From positions 3,162,001 through 3,226,000 of the forward strand of contig NZ_CP140155.1 of NCBI RefSeq assembly GCF_034479375.1: a stretch of 64,000 bases of DNA, given 5' to 3'. The position numbers and the translations under genes are program-made. This document shows, in pieces, positions 43,787-52,273 of this stretch. This DNA is from Rhodopseudomonas palustris (GTDB lineage Bacteria > Pseudomonadota > Alphaproteobacteria > Rhizobiales > Xanthobacteraceae). The stretch's first letter is position 1, and every line of letters begins with the position of its first letter. The notes below the pieces were generated by a model. That model saw only the letters and a program-made list of their open reading frames with translations, searched no databases and was not told where the DNA came from.

Positions 43787-45496
43787 TCAGGCGCGGGCCG
43801 CTGCGCCAGTCGGCCGCTGCGGGCCACCGCTTTCGCTCTCCGGTTGCTCCCCAGGGGCAAGCTGCGGCGAGCGGCCGGCCGACGGCGTCTTGTCGCGTGC
43901 GACGTAGACCGTTTGCGACGGAAAGGCGAAGCCGGTTCCGGCGGCCTCGACGATCTCCATCAGCCCCAGCGTCAGCTCTTCCTGGACTTCCAGGAATTCA
44001 TCCATGCTCACGGCGTGAATATAGGCGAAGATCTCGACCCGCAGCGAACTCGGTCCGAACCCGAGCAGCCGGACCCGCGCCGGATCGTTGTCCACTTTGG
44101 GATGCTCCAGCAGCATCTCTCGCATCGTGGCGATCAGACTCCGCATCTGGTCAGGCGTGGTCTCGTAGCGAAGGTCGAGGATCGGGTGATACCAGAACTT
44201 GTCGCGGCGGCTGAAATTCTCGATCTGCACCGCGGCCAGCGCGCCGTTCGGCACGGTGACGAGCGTGCGGTCGAGCGTCCGGATCCGGGTCGAGCGCATC
44301 CCGATGTCTTCGATCGTGCCCATCGTCTCGCCGAACTTGCAGAAGTCGCCCACCCGCATCGGCTGATCGGTCACCAGCGTCAGGCTGCCGACCAGATGTT
44401 CGATGGTCTTCTGCGCACCGAGAGCGATGGCGATACCGCCGATGCCCAGAGCGGCGAGGCCCGCCGTGACGTTGTAGCCCAGCGCGTTGAGCCCCGCGAT
44501 CGCCGCAAAGGCGACCAGCGCGAATTTGACGCTGCGCCGAATGAACGTCACCGCCGACAGCATCGACAGCCGCCCGCGCAGCGTCATCCGGGCGATCGCG
44601 AATTCGGCCAGCGCATCGACCACGCGCCAGACGATCCAGGACAGCGCGATCCAGCCGAGCAGTTCGGTGGCGCCGGACATGTGCTGACGCGCGACGATCG
44701 CGACGCCGGTCATCACCAGCGCGATCCGCAGCAACATCGCCGTGAGGAACAGCCGGATCGGCAGAGCCGAGGCGCTCAGCACACGACTGACGCGGGACTC
44801 CGGGCCGCGAAAGCGGAAAACCACCCAGAGGATCGCGGCGGTGATCGCCCACACGATGGAAAACGTCAGCACCGCGAGCACGATGACGGCGAGCCAATGG
44901 CCGGCCGGAACGCCGGCGAGGCGGTACTCGTCGCGGAGCGCATAGGGCAGGATCTTGTCGACCAGACTCGACGTCACCGTGCGCGACAGCGCTGGCAGGT
45001 CGCCGACCGTCTTCGCCGACACCAGCCAGATCTTGACGCCGTCCTTGCCATCGACCCGCTGCGCAATCAGATCGACGCTGCCGTTTTCGGTGCGCACGGC
45101 CCCGAACCTGTCCTGGTCCGGCGCCAGCCCGTCGTCCTGGTCGCCGGCGGCATCCGCGCTCAACCTCAACCGCGAGAAGACGTAGCCGCCCTGGTCGAGG
45201 ATGCGCTGGAGTTGCTGCGCGACGCTCGGCCCCCAGGCGCCCTTCTCCTGGCTGAGATCGAGATATTGCGCAGCCTTGTCGTAATTCTGCTCGGCGGCGG
45301 CATTGATGAACCCGGAGACCATTCCGGCCGGCGTGTCGCGGCCGAGCGGGTCGGCGGGCTTTTCCTCCACTTTCGCCGGCGGAGTGCCGTTCCCATTGCC
45401 GTTCGGCGCCGGAATCTGAGCGAAGGCGGCATTTACCGCCAGGAGTGCCCATACAATCAGCAGCGATCTGACGATCGCCTTCGCAAATGCCGTCAA
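43787..45496 (-). CDS. MscS-family mechanosensitive ion channel
   Basis: A 569-residue small-conductance-type channel that opens under membrane tension. An N-terminal exported domain (signal core IVWALLAVNAAFAQ, then about 150 residues of periplasmic sequence) precedes at least four transmembrane helices. The pore helix and MscS domain show GLAALGIGGIAIALGAQKTIEHLVGSLTLVTDQPMRVGDFCKFGETMGTIEDIGMRSTRIRTLDRTLVTVPNGALAAVQIENFSRRD. The C-terminus is a Ser/Pro/Gly-rich tail. The start is TTG at 45496 with an AAAGGA ribosome binding site six bases upstream; no ATG in frame fits. Other in-frame codons further upstream would lengthen it unnaturally. Confidence 0.92.
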   Translation of the reverse strand: MTAFAKAIVRSLLIVWALLAVNAAFAQIPAPNGNGNGTPPAKVEEKPADPLGRDTPAGMVSGFINAAAEQNYDKAAQYLDLSQEKGAWGPSVAQQLQRILDQGGYVFSRLRLSADAAGDQDDGLAPDQDRFGAVRTENGSVDLIAQRVDGKDGVKIWLVSAKTVGDLPALSRTVTSSLVDKILPYALRDEYRLAGVPAGHWLAVIVLAVLTFSIVWAITAAILWVVFRFRGPESRVSRVLSASALPIRLFLTAMLLRIALVMTGVAIVARQHMSGATELLGWIALSWIVWRVVDALAEFAIARMTLRGRLSMLSAVTFIRRSVKFALVAFAAIAGLNALGYNVTAGLAALGIGGIAIALGAQKTIEHLVGSLTLVTDQPMRVGDFCKFGETMGTIEDIGMRSTRIRTLDRTLVTVPNGALAAVQIENFSRRDKFWYHPILDLRYETTPDQMRSLIATMREMLLEHPKVDNDPARVRLLGFGPSSLRVEIFAYIHAVSMDEFLEVQEELTLGLMEIVEAAGTGFAFPSQTVYVARDKTPSAGRSPQLAPGEQPESESGGPQRPTGAAARA

Positions 45497-45584
45497 GACA
45501 GGTCCTTTCGAGATTTCGCGGGTTTTTACCAGAGAAATGAGCCATTGATGTGATCGCGAGCCGATTTGGCGGGCGTTCGGCACA

Positions 45585-46073
45585 TCAGCGCCATGTCGTG
45601 CGCCGCGGCTCGCGCCCGAGCACTTCGGCGATTCGCAATCGAGTCCCGAATGTCGTCTCCCCGGGGAGGTCGGCGACATCGAAGAAACCGGAGGCGACGA
45701 TTTCACGATTGGGCTCGGGCGCGCGATCCTGGCGGAACCGCCGCACCACATAGACGGCGACGTGATCACGCGGCGAAACGTGGCCGTTGAAGAAAATACC
45801 ATGCAGTTCGGGCTCGCCCGTCAGCTCGATCCGGCCTTCTTCCATCAGTTCACGGCGGAGCGCATCGAGGAACGTCTCTCCGACCTCGACGCCACCGCCC
45901 GGCAGATGCCAGCCGGCGACATAGCTGTGCTGAATCAGGAAGACGCGATCCTGTTCGTCCAGCACCACGCCGCGCGCCCCGAGCGTCATACCGCGGGCGA
46001 ACCGCCAATACAGATGAAACACCCGCCGCAGCGCCGGCTCGAGCTTCAGTCTCAGACTCTGAAAGGCCGGCAA
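45585..46073 (-). CDS. Nudix hydrolase
   Basis: A 162-residue Nudix protein that hydrolyses a nucleoside diphosphate linked to another moiety. The Nudix box fits exactly: GGVEVGETFLDALRRELMEEGRI, with the catalytic glutamates. Residues before the box (RGVVLDEQDRVFLIQHSYVAGWHLPGGGV) form the usual strands. I chose a TTG at 46073 (followed by PAFQSLRLKLEPALRRVFHLYWRFARGMTLG) since it has GAGGATGA upstream and the arginine-rich N-terminal segment belongs to the family; an internal ATG about 30 codons later would drop this segment. Divergent from the metallophosphoesterase gene. Substrate unknown. Confidence 0.85.
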   Translation of the reverse strand: MPAFQSLRLKLEPALRRVFHLYWRFARGMTLGARGVVLDEQDRVFLIQHSYVAGWHLPGGGVEVGETFLDALRRELMEEGRIELTGEPELHGIFFNGHVSPRDHVAVYVVRRFRQDRAPEPNREIVASGFFDVADLPGETTFGTRLRIAEVLGREPRRTTWR

Positions 46074-46203
46074 AGGCGGATCATCCTCGCATGCGCGGCG
46101 CAGCGGAGACTTGCGCCGATCCGGCGAGCTTGCCAAAACCGTGCTGATTTTGACAGGCGGGAATTCGCGACGCGCTCGCAGCCGTCCGGACCGGGAAAAG
46201 CCG

Positions 46204-47082
46204 ATGATTTTCACGCTGGCGCATTTGTCCGACCCGCATCTGCCGCTGCCACCGAAGCCGCGGTTCGCCGATCTCGCAAGCAAGCGCATGCTCGGCTATC
46301 TGAACTGGACCCGCAACCGGCACAGCATCCATCGCCGCGAGATACTCGACGCGCTGGTCGGCGACCTGCAGGCGCAGCAGCCCGACCACATCGCCGTCAC
46401 CGGCGATCTGGTCAACATCGCGCTCCCCGACGAATTCGCCCCGGCACGAAGCTGGCTCGAAAGCGTCGGGCCGCCGGATCGCGTCAGCCTCGTGCCCGGC
46501 AATCACGACACCTATATCACCGCCACCGCGGCCCAGTTCGGCGAGAGCTTCGCGGACTACATCAGCGGCGACGACGGGGCGCCCGGCTATCCCTATCTGC
46601 GCCGCCGCGACCATGTCGCGCTGATCGGCGTATCGAGCGCGGTGCCGTCCGCGCCGTTCATGGCGACCGGACGGCTCGGCGAAGCGCAGCGTGCGAGGCT
46701 GGAGACGTTGCTGCAAGGGCTGGCCTCCGAGCGCGTGTTTCGGGTGCTGCTGATTCACCACCCGCTGCGCTCGCGCTCACGGTTCAAACGGTTGACCGAC
46801 GCCAGCGCGCTGATCGCCCTGCTGCAGCGCCATCCGGTCGATCTGGTGCTGCATGGCCACGACCACGTCCACGCCACGATCCGGATCGATACGCCGACGG
46901 GCACGATCCCGGTGATCGGGGTGCCGTCGGCGTCGGCGTTCAACGATCACCACCGCCCGTCGGCCGCCTACAATCTGTTCGCGATCAGCGAAGCCAATGA
47001 CGGCTGGCGCTGCGAACACCGCAGCCGCGGCTTTGCCGGCACCGAAACGGTGCAGGAGCTGCGAGACCCGGTGATGTTGTAG
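46204..47082 (+). CDS. Calcineurin-like metallophosphoesterase
   Basis: A 292-residue metallophosphoesterase. All metal-binding motifs are present in order: LSDPHLPL (D-x-H), VTGDLVN (GD), VPGNHDTY (GNHD), LLIHHPL (H) and HGHDHVH (GHxH), giving a binuclear metal site. The segment between (TGRLGEAQRARLETLLQGLASERVFRVL) is family-typical. Members with this outline include cyclic-nucleotide phosphodiesterases and other phosphohydrolases; the substrate is not assignable. Start at 46204. Confidence 0.92.
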   Translation: MIFTLAHLSDPHLPLPPKPRFADLASKRMLGYLNWTRNRHSIHRREILDALVGDLQAQQPDHIAVTGDLVNIALPDEFAPARSWLESVGPPDRVSLVPGNHDTYITATAAQFGESFADYISGDDGAPGYPYLRRRDHVALIGVSSAVPSAPFMATGRLGEAQRARLETLLQGLASERVFRVLLIHHPLRSRSRFKRLTDASALIALLQRHPVDLVLHGHDHVHATIRIDTPTGTIPVIGVPSASAFNDHHRPSAAYNLFAISEANDGWRCEHRSRGFAGTETVQELRDPVML

Positions 47083-47154
47083 AAGTCGACGCCCGTCCCG
47101 TCATGGCGAGCCGAAGCCGAAGCAATTCAGAAGCGCAATGACGGAAACAGGCGG

Positions 47155-47721
47155 TCACACATTCCGCAGCGCCGCGAACAGAGCGAGCGCGAACAGCGCC
47201 AGCGCGCCGGCGATGAAGCCGAGTACGAAGACCCCGAAGCCGCTGCGGCGCGGCTTGTCGACAGAGACCGGCGCCGGGGGCGCGGGCAACGGCGGCGCGG
47301 CCGTCAGCGCGTGTTCACGCTCGATCAGCCGGCGGGCGACATAGTCGGTGATGGCGTCGACGATGGCCGCGGCCTCGTGCGACTCGGCCAGCACGATGCG
47401 GCCGAAGCGGGTGTCCTGGACGAAGCGGTAGACCCGCTTGTCGCGGCCCATCATCACATGAGCGACCACGTCGATCCACAGCCGCGGCGTGTCGCCCTGG
47501 CTGAGGCCGCGGTCGAACAGATCGACGCCGTCGGGAATTTCCGCGAACAGCGGGTCGAGCGCCTCGTTGAGGATCTCCAGCCGGGCGATTTCGGCATCGC
47601 GCAGGTCGACCACTACGCCGGTGCGATCGGCGGCCTCGATCCGCGCCTGACGCAACGCATCGCGCAGCCGCATCGGCCGCGCCTGTCCCTTCCCGGAGGT
47701 CTTGTTCTGCGCGTCCGCCAT
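47155..47721 (-). CDS. Conserved protein with C-terminal membrane anchor
   Basis: A 188-residue protein without a recognised catalytic motif. Residues 1-120 look like a soluble domain (VVVDLRDAEIARLEILNEALDPLFAEIPDGVDLFDRGLSQGDTPRLWIDVVAHVMMGRDKRVYRFVQDTRFGRIVLAE), then a Pro-rich linker (PPLPAPPAPVS) and a terminal transmembrane helix (FGVFVLGFIAGALALFALALFAAL). It is a candidate C-tail-anchored membrane protein. The ATG at 47721 is two codons inside a GTG start at 47727; either is possible. Confidence 0.75.
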   Translation of the reverse strand: MADAQNKTSGKGQARPMRLRDALRQARIEAADRTGVVVDLRDAEIARLEILNEALDPLFAEIPDGVDLFDRGLSQGDTPRLWIDVVAHVMMGRDKRVYRFVQDTRFGRIVLAESHEAAAIVDAITDYVARRLIEREHALTAAPPLPAPPAPVSVDKPRRSGFGVFVLGFIAGALALFALALFAALRNV

Positions 47722-47947
47722 CTGCACCCGGCTCGGCTGTTCAAAATTAACCTATCAGTAACCCTCGACGGCGGAAAGGGCCTGATCTCTCAAGGATTTG
47801 CCGTGCCGGGGGAAGCGTGGCGCGCGTGCAGCACAGACGACCGCTCCGCAGCCGCCCAAAACGACGATGGCGGCCCCGCCGGGTTGCCCCGATGAGACCG
47901 CCAAAGTCCTTGGACGTCTTCTGATTGTGATCAGGCTCTGATTGTGA

Positions 47948-48157
47948 TCAGGCCGTCGCGCGGTTCGGCTCTTCGACGATGGAGAACCGCACGCCTGCGC
48001 GATGCCGGTTCTCCTCGGAGACGACCTTCCAGGCCTCTTCGGCCTCCTTGCGCGTCTTGAACGGACCCTGAACCTGGGCCGAACCTTCAACGAGCTTGTG
48101 GAAGTTCATCGAACCGAACTCGCCGCCAATCACCCAGAAATTGCTGCCGTTCGACAT
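47948..48157 (-). CDS. DUF4170-type small protein
   Basis: A 69-residue protein. The pattern FWVIGGEFGSMNFHKLVEGSAQVQGPFKTRKEAEEAWKVVSEENRHRAGVRFSIVEE matches DUF4170, small cytoplasmic proteins of unknown function in alphaproteobacteria. AGGAG precedes the ATG at good spacing. It lies 23 bases after aceA on the same strand, so it is probably the last gene of the aceA transcript. Confidence 0.85.
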   Translation of the reverse strand: MSNGSNFWVIGGEFGSMNFHKLVEGSAQVQGPFKTRKEAEEAWKVVSEENRHRAGVRFSIVEEPNRATA

Positions 48158-48180
48158 CGTCGTCGCTCCTGTTGTTGTTG

Positions 48181-49818
48181 TTAGCCGAACTGGTTCATCG
48201 TGTTGTGGGCGCCGCCGGCCTTCAAAGCGGCCTCGCCGGCGAAGTATTCCTTGTGATCGTCGCCGATGTTCGAGCCGGCCATGTCCTGATGCTTCACGCA
48301 GGCGATGCCCTGACGGATTTCCTGGCGCTGCACGTTCTTCACATAGCCCAGCATGCCCTGCTCGCCAAAATATTCCTTGGCGAGATTGTCGGTCGACAAC
48401 GCTGCCGTATGATAGGTCGGCAATGTGATCAGATGATGGAAGATGCCGGCGCGCTTGGCCGAATCGGCCTGGAAGGTCCGGATCTTCTCGTCGGCTTCGA
48501 GCGCCAGCGGGGTATTGTCGTACTCCGCTTTCATCAGCTCGGCACGGTTGTACTGGCTGACGTCCTTGCCGGCCGCTTTCATCTCGTCATAGACCTGCCA
48601 ACGGAAGTTGAGCGTCCAGTTGAACGAGGGCGAGTTGTTGTAGGCCAGCTTGGCGTTCGGGATGACTTCGCGGATGCGGTCGACCATCGAGGCGATCTGC
48701 TCGATATTCGGCTTCTCGGTCTCGATCCACAGCAGGTCGGCGCCGTTCTGCAGCGAGGTGATGCAGTCGAGCACGCAGCGATCCGCACCGGTGCCTTCGC
48801 GGAACTGGTACAGGTTGCTGGGCAGGCGCTTCGGACGCAGCAGCTTGCCTTCGCGGCTGATGATGACGTCGCCATTGCCGACCTTGGTCGCGTCGACCTC
48901 TTCGCAATCCAGGAAGCTGTTGTACTGGTCGCCGATGTCGCCGGGGGCGTGGCTAACGGCGATCTGCTGGGTCAGGCCTGCGCCGAGCGAGTCGGTGCGG
49001 GTGACGATGATGCCGTCTTCGACGCCGAGTTCGAGGAAGGCGTGGCGGCAGGCGCGGATCTTCGCCAGGAAGACCTCGTGCGGCACCGTGACCTTGCCGT
49101 CCTGATGGCCGCACTGCTTTTCGTCGGACACCTGGTTCTCGATCTGCAGCGCGCAGGCGCCGGCTTCGATCATCTTCTTGGCCAAGAGATAGGTCGCCTC
49201 GGCATTGCCGAAGCCGGCGTCGATGTCGGCAATCACCGGCACGACGTGGGTCTGGAAATTGTCGATCTTTTCGATCAGCGCGGTTTCCTTGGCCTTGTCG
49301 CCGGCCTTGCGGGCAGCGTCGAGGTCGCGGAAGATCGTGTTGAGCTCACGGGCGTCGGCCTGACGCAGGAAGGTGTAGAGCTCTTCGATCAGCGCCGGCA
49401 CCGAGGTCTTCTCGTGCATCGACTGGTCGGGCAGCGGGCCGAATTCGGAGCGCAGCGCCGCGATCATCCAGCCCGACAGATACAGGTAGGTGCGATCGGT
49501 GGTACCGAAATGCTTCTTCACCGAGATCAGCTTCTGCTGCGCGATGAAGCCATGCCAGCAGCCGAGCGACTGGGTGTATTTGGTGCTGTCGGCGTCATAG
49601 GCCGCCATGTCGGCACGCATCAGCGCGGCGGTGTAGCGCGCGACGTCGAGGCCGGTCTTGAAGCGGTTCTGCAAGCGCATCCGGGCCACGGCTTCGGCCT
49701 TGACGCCATTCCAGGTGCCCTTGTCCTTGAGGAGGGCTTCGGCCGCCTCGATTTCGCTCTGATAGGAAGCCGGCTTCTGGATGGCCAGATCGCTGATGCC
49801 ACGTGGCTGGAAATTCAT
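48181..49818 (-). CDS. aceA: Isocitrate lyase
   Basis: A 545-residue isocitrate lyase that splits isocitrate into glyoxylate and succinate, the first step of the glyoxylate shunt used on acetate and fatty acids. The catalytic signature is Cys236 in DEKQCGHQDGK; further active-site segments include VIADIDAGFGN and TYHTAALSTDNLAKEYFGEQGMLGYVKNVQRQE near the C-terminus. It is the longer form of the enzyme (the E. coli protein has about 434 residues), as in several other bacterial groups. The start at 49818 has an AAGGGA ribosome binding site; a longer start at 49851 adds 11 residues. The divergent regulator at 50023 probably controls it. Confidence 0.96.
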   Translation of the reverse strand: MNFQPRGISDLAIQKPASYQSEIEAAEALLKDKGTWNGVKAEAVARMRLQNRFKTGLDVARYTAALMRADMAAYDADSTKYTQSLGCWHGFIAQQKLISVKKHFGTTDRTYLYLSGWMIAALRSEFGPLPDQSMHEKTSVPALIEELYTFLRQADARELNTIFRDLDAARKAGDKAKETALIEKIDNFQTHVVPVIADIDAGFGNAEATYLLAKKMIEAGACALQIENQVSDEKQCGHQDGKVTVPHEVFLAKIRACRHAFLELGVEDGIIVTRTDSLGAGLTQQIAVSHAPGDIGDQYNSFLDCEEVDATKVGNGDVIISREGKLLRPKRLPSNLYQFREGTGADRCVLDCITSLQNGADLLWIETEKPNIEQIASMVDRIREVIPNAKLAYNNSPSFNWTLNFRWQVYDEMKAAGKDVSQYNRAELMKAEYDNTPLALEADEKIRTFQADSAKRAGIFHHLITLPTYHTAALSTDNLAKEYFGEQGMLGYVKNVQRQEIRQGIACVKHQDMAGSNIGDDHKEYFAGEAALKAGGAHNTMNQFG

Positions 49819-50022
49819 GGTTCTTGATCCCTTCGGTACGACGGTTGACACAACGCAAATGTCGACATTCGTGACAGGTGCGTTGCGAAACGTGCCGAGA
49901 CCTAAACGCTACTCCAGGAAAATCGGCTAGCCCTCTTGCGAGCGAATGGTGATGTCATGTAACTTCTGTACATGTCATAACTGTCATTTTGTAAATTTTG
50001 TCACAAATCACAGGGAGCCGAC
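49819..50022. promoter_or_regulatory. Divergent aceA / ramB-like promoter region with palindromes
   Basis: AT-richer than its surroundings. Visible elements: the perfect palindrome TTTGTCACAAA (49997-50007), a TTTGTAAA just before it (49988-49995), a CATGTA/TACATG inverted repeat (49956-49974), and three copies of TGTCAT (49953, 49973, 49982). The sequence TTGCGAAA at about 49883-49890 and TTTGTAAA both resemble half of the RamB box TTTGCAAA known from Corynebacterium. Autoregulation and control of aceA are likely; which site is bound is unknown. Confidence 0.5.
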
Positions 50023-51468
50023 ATGGCGGGTGAAACCGGGAAAAAGCTGTTCGTCGGGCCCCGGTTCCGGCGAATCCGGCAGCAACTCGGCCTTTCGCAG
50101 ACCCAGATTGCCGAAGGGCTCGGAATCTCGCCGAGCTATATCAATCTGATTGAACGGAACCAGCGTCCCGTGACCGCCCAGATCCTGCTCAGGCTGGCGG
50201 AAACCTATGATCTCGATCTGCGCGACCTCGCCACCGCCGACGAGGACCGATTCTTCGCCGAACTCAACGAGATCTTCTCCGACCCGCTGTTCCGCCAGAT
50301 CGACCTGCCGAAGCAGGAACTGCGCGACCTCGCCGAACTGTGCCCGGGCGTCACTCATTCCCTGCAGCGATTGTACGCCGCCTACACCGAAGCGCGGCGC
50401 GGCGAGACGCTGGTCGCGGCGCAGATGGCCGATCGCGACGAGGGCACGAGGTTCGAGGCCAACCCGATCGAGCGCGTCCGCGACCTGATCGAGGCCAACC
50501 GCAACTATTTCCCGGAGCTCGAGCAGGCCGCCGAGGCGGTCCGCGACGAACTCAATGTCGGCTCGCAGGAGGTCTACGGCGCCCTCGCCGACCGGCTGCG
50601 CGAGCGGCATTCGATCACCACCCGGATCATGCCGGTCGACGTGATGCGCGAGACGTTGCGCCGGTTCGATCGCCACCGCCGGCAATTGCTGATCTCCGAG
50701 CTGGTCGACTCGCAGGGCCGGGCGTTTCAGGCCGCGTTCCAGACCGGCCTCACCGAATACGGCAGCGCGTTCGACGGCATCGTCAATCGCGCCGGCGCGC
50801 TCGACGAGACCGCGCGACGGCTCTACAGGATCACGCTCGGCAACTACTTCGCCGCCGCGCTGATGATGCCCTACGCCGCTTTCCATGCCGCCGCCGAACA
50901 GCTCAACTACGACGTCAACGTGCTGGCGCAGCGCTTCAACGCCGGCTTCGAACAGGTCTGCCACCGCCTCACGACGCTGCAGCGGCCGAATGCGCGCGGC
51001 GTGCCGTTCTTCCTGCTGCGGGTCGACAATGCCGGCAACGTCTCCAAGCGATTCTCGTCCGGCACCTTCCCGTTCTCGAAATTCGGCGGCACCTGCCCGC
51101 TGTGGAATGTGCACTCGACCTTCGACACGCCGGATCGCTTGCTGAAGCAGGTGATCGAACTGCCCGACGGCAGCCGCTACTTCTCGATCGCCCAGATGGT
51201 GCGCCGGCCGGTGGCGCCGCACCCGCAGCCGCAGCCGCGCTTCGCCATCGGGCTCGGCTGCGAAATCCGCCACGCGTCGAAACTGACCTACGCCGCCGGG
51301 ATGGATCTGGAGAAGGCCGAAGGCACCCCGATCGGCGTCAACTGCCGCCTCTGCGAACGCGAAAACTGCAGCCAGCGCGCCGAGCCGCCGATCACACGGA
51401 CGCTGATCCTGGACGAGAACACGCGGCGGGCGTCGAGCTTCGCGTTCAGCAATGCGAGGGAACTGTGA
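50023..51468 (+). CDS. RamB/ScfR-family short-chain fatty-acid metabolism regulator
   Basis: A 481-residue regulator. It has an N-terminal helix-turn-helix of the XRE type (residues 13-66, IRQQLGLSQTQIAEGLGISPSYINLIERNQRPVTAQILLRLAETYDLDL). The middle contains the metallopeptidase-like MFHH-type domain outline (ITLGNYFAAALMMPYAAFHAAAEQLNYDVNVLAQRFNAGFEQVCHRLTTLQ). The C-terminal ScfR domain has HASKLTYAAGMD and the cysteine run GVNCRLCERENCSQRAEPP. Members (RamB, ScfR, PrpR) sense acyl-CoA or related signals and control glyoxylate or propionate genes. Divergent from aceA, which is the likely target. GGGAG precedes the ATG. Confidence 0.92.
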   Translation: MAGETGKKLFVGPRFRRIRQQLGLSQTQIAEGLGISPSYINLIERNQRPVTAQILLRLAETYDLDLRDLATADEDRFFAELNEIFSDPLFRQIDLPKQELRDLAELCPGVTHSLQRLYAAYTEARRGETLVAAQMADRDEGTRFEANPIERVRDLIEANRNYFPELEQAAEAVRDELNVGSQEVYGALADRLRERHSITTRIMPVDVMRETLRRFDRHRRQLLISELVDSQGRAFQAAFQTGLTEYGSAFDGIVNRAGALDETARRLYRITLGNYFAAALMMPYAAFHAAAEQLNYDVNVLAQRFNAGFEQVCHRLTTLQRPNARGVPFFLLRVDNAGNVSKRFSSGTFPFSKFGGTCPLWNVHSTFDTPDRLLKQVIELPDGSRYFSIAQMVRRPVAPHPQPQPRFAIGLGCEIRHASKLTYAAGMDLEKAEGTPIGVNCRLCERENCSQRAEPPITRTLILDENTRRASSFAFSNAREL

Positions 51469-51478
51469 GGCTGGCGCG

Positions 51479-51498
51479 TGTAACGCGATTGTGTTACA
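51479..51498. promoter_or_regulatory. Inverted repeat upstream of the toxin-antitoxin operon
   Basis: TGTAAC (51479-51484) and GTTACA (51493-51498) with 8 bases between, ending 7 bases before the antitoxin ATG. RelB-type antitoxins repress their own operons by binding such operators; a role here is inferred. Confidence 0.5.
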
Positions 51499-51505
51499 GT
51501 GCCTG

Positions 51506-51871
51506 ATGCCTATGAAATCCCCTGCCAAATCTCCAACTCGGTCGGCTGCCAAGCGTACGCCCCGACGGCCTGCGAAAACGACTGCGCGCAAGGCGGTGAA
51601 GAGTGGCTTCATCAACGCCCGCGTCGAGCCGAAGCTCAAGAAGAGCGCTGAGGCGGTCCTCGATAAGATCGGACTCTCGACCACCGATGCGGTGACGATC
51701 TTTCTGAAGCAAGTCGTTGCTCATAAGGGTATGCCGTTTCCGGTGAAGGTGCCGAACAAGGAAACCATCCGTGCGATGCGCGAGCTGGACCGTGGTGGCG
51801 GGACACGGCACTATGGCGATGCCGCCTCGATGTTCGCCGAAATTCTCGGGCCCAAGCCTCGGAAATCATGA
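51506..51871 (+). CDS. RelB/DinJ-family antitoxin with basic N-terminal extension
   Basis: A 121-residue antitoxin. Residues 32-95 match RelB/DinJ (SGFINARVEPKLKKSAEAVLDKIGLSTTDAVTIFLKQVVAHKGMPFPVKVPNKETIRAMREL), with the ribbon-helix-helix DNA-binding start. Unlike typical members, which begin at MSFINARV, this one has a 31-residue Lys/Ala/Pro/Arg-rich extension before the fold. If the GTG at 51596 were the true start, the extension would vanish, but its ribosome binding site would be too close, so I prefer the ATG at 51506. It would neutralise the YafQ-type toxin encoded 9 bases downstream. Confidence 0.85.
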   Translation: MPMKSPAKSPTRSAAKRTPRRPAKTTARKAVKSGFINARVEPKLKKSAEAVLDKIGLSTTDAVTIFLKQVVAHKGMPFPVKVPNKETIRAMRELDRGGGTRHYGDAASMFAEILGPKPRKS

Positions 51872-51880
51872 GCCATCACC

Positions 51881-52153
51881 GTGCGATCCCTTCGGCTCTC
51901 CACAGCGTTCAAGCGGGACCTGAAACGGATCAATCGCCGAGGCTACGTCACCGCAAGGCTCGATAGAGTTGTCGATGCCCTGCTGTCGGGAGTGCCGCTT
52001 CCGCCAGCCTGCCGTCCACACGCTCTGAAAGGCACGTGGACGGGCTACCTTGAATGCCACATCGGCCCGGATTGGCTTTTGATCTATCGACTGACACCGG
52101 AAGAAGTGCTGCTCGCGAGGACCGGCACCCACTCCGATCTGTTCGACGAATGA
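51881..52153 (+). CDS. YafQ-family mRNA interferase toxin
   Basis: A 90-residue RelE-superfamily toxin. The YafQ pattern is visible: FKRDLKRINRRGY at the start, HALKGTWTGYLECHIGPDWLLIYRLTPEEVLLARTGTHSDLF at the end, with the histidines and aspartate that form the RNA-cleavage site in YafQ. The start is GTG at 51881, without a clear ribosome binding site, so translation is probably coupled to the antitoxin stop 9 bases upstream. Length matches the family (about 90 residues). Confidence 0.9.
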   Translation: MRSLRLSTAFKRDLKRINRRGYVTARLDRVVDALLSGVPLPPACRPHALKGTWTGYLECHIGPDWLLIYRLTPEEVLLARTGTHSDLFDE

Positions 52154-52170
52154 TCGCGGCGCTCCCCTAT

Positions 52171-52258
52171 CGCCGTTGCCGGGCTTGACCCGGCAATCGA
52201 TCCCAACAAGACTCTTTGTTTGATTTGATGGATCGCCGGGTCAAGCCCGGCGATGACG
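52171..52258. repeat. Intergenic palindromic repeat, family C
   Basis: It opens CGCCGTTGCCGGGCTTGACCCGGCAATCGAT and closes GATGGATCGCCGGGTCAAGCCCGGCGATGACG; the halves are inverted relative to each other. It follows the toxin gene and ends 15 bases before the transglycosylase start. Confidence 0.9.
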
Positions 52259-52273
52259 TTTGATGAGGTGGCA

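Noticed and set aside
48166..48182. Short trinucleotide repeat between aceA and the DUF4170 gene
   Set aside because: Only about four units and no sign of a functional role; the spacing gap holds a ribosome binding site nearby.
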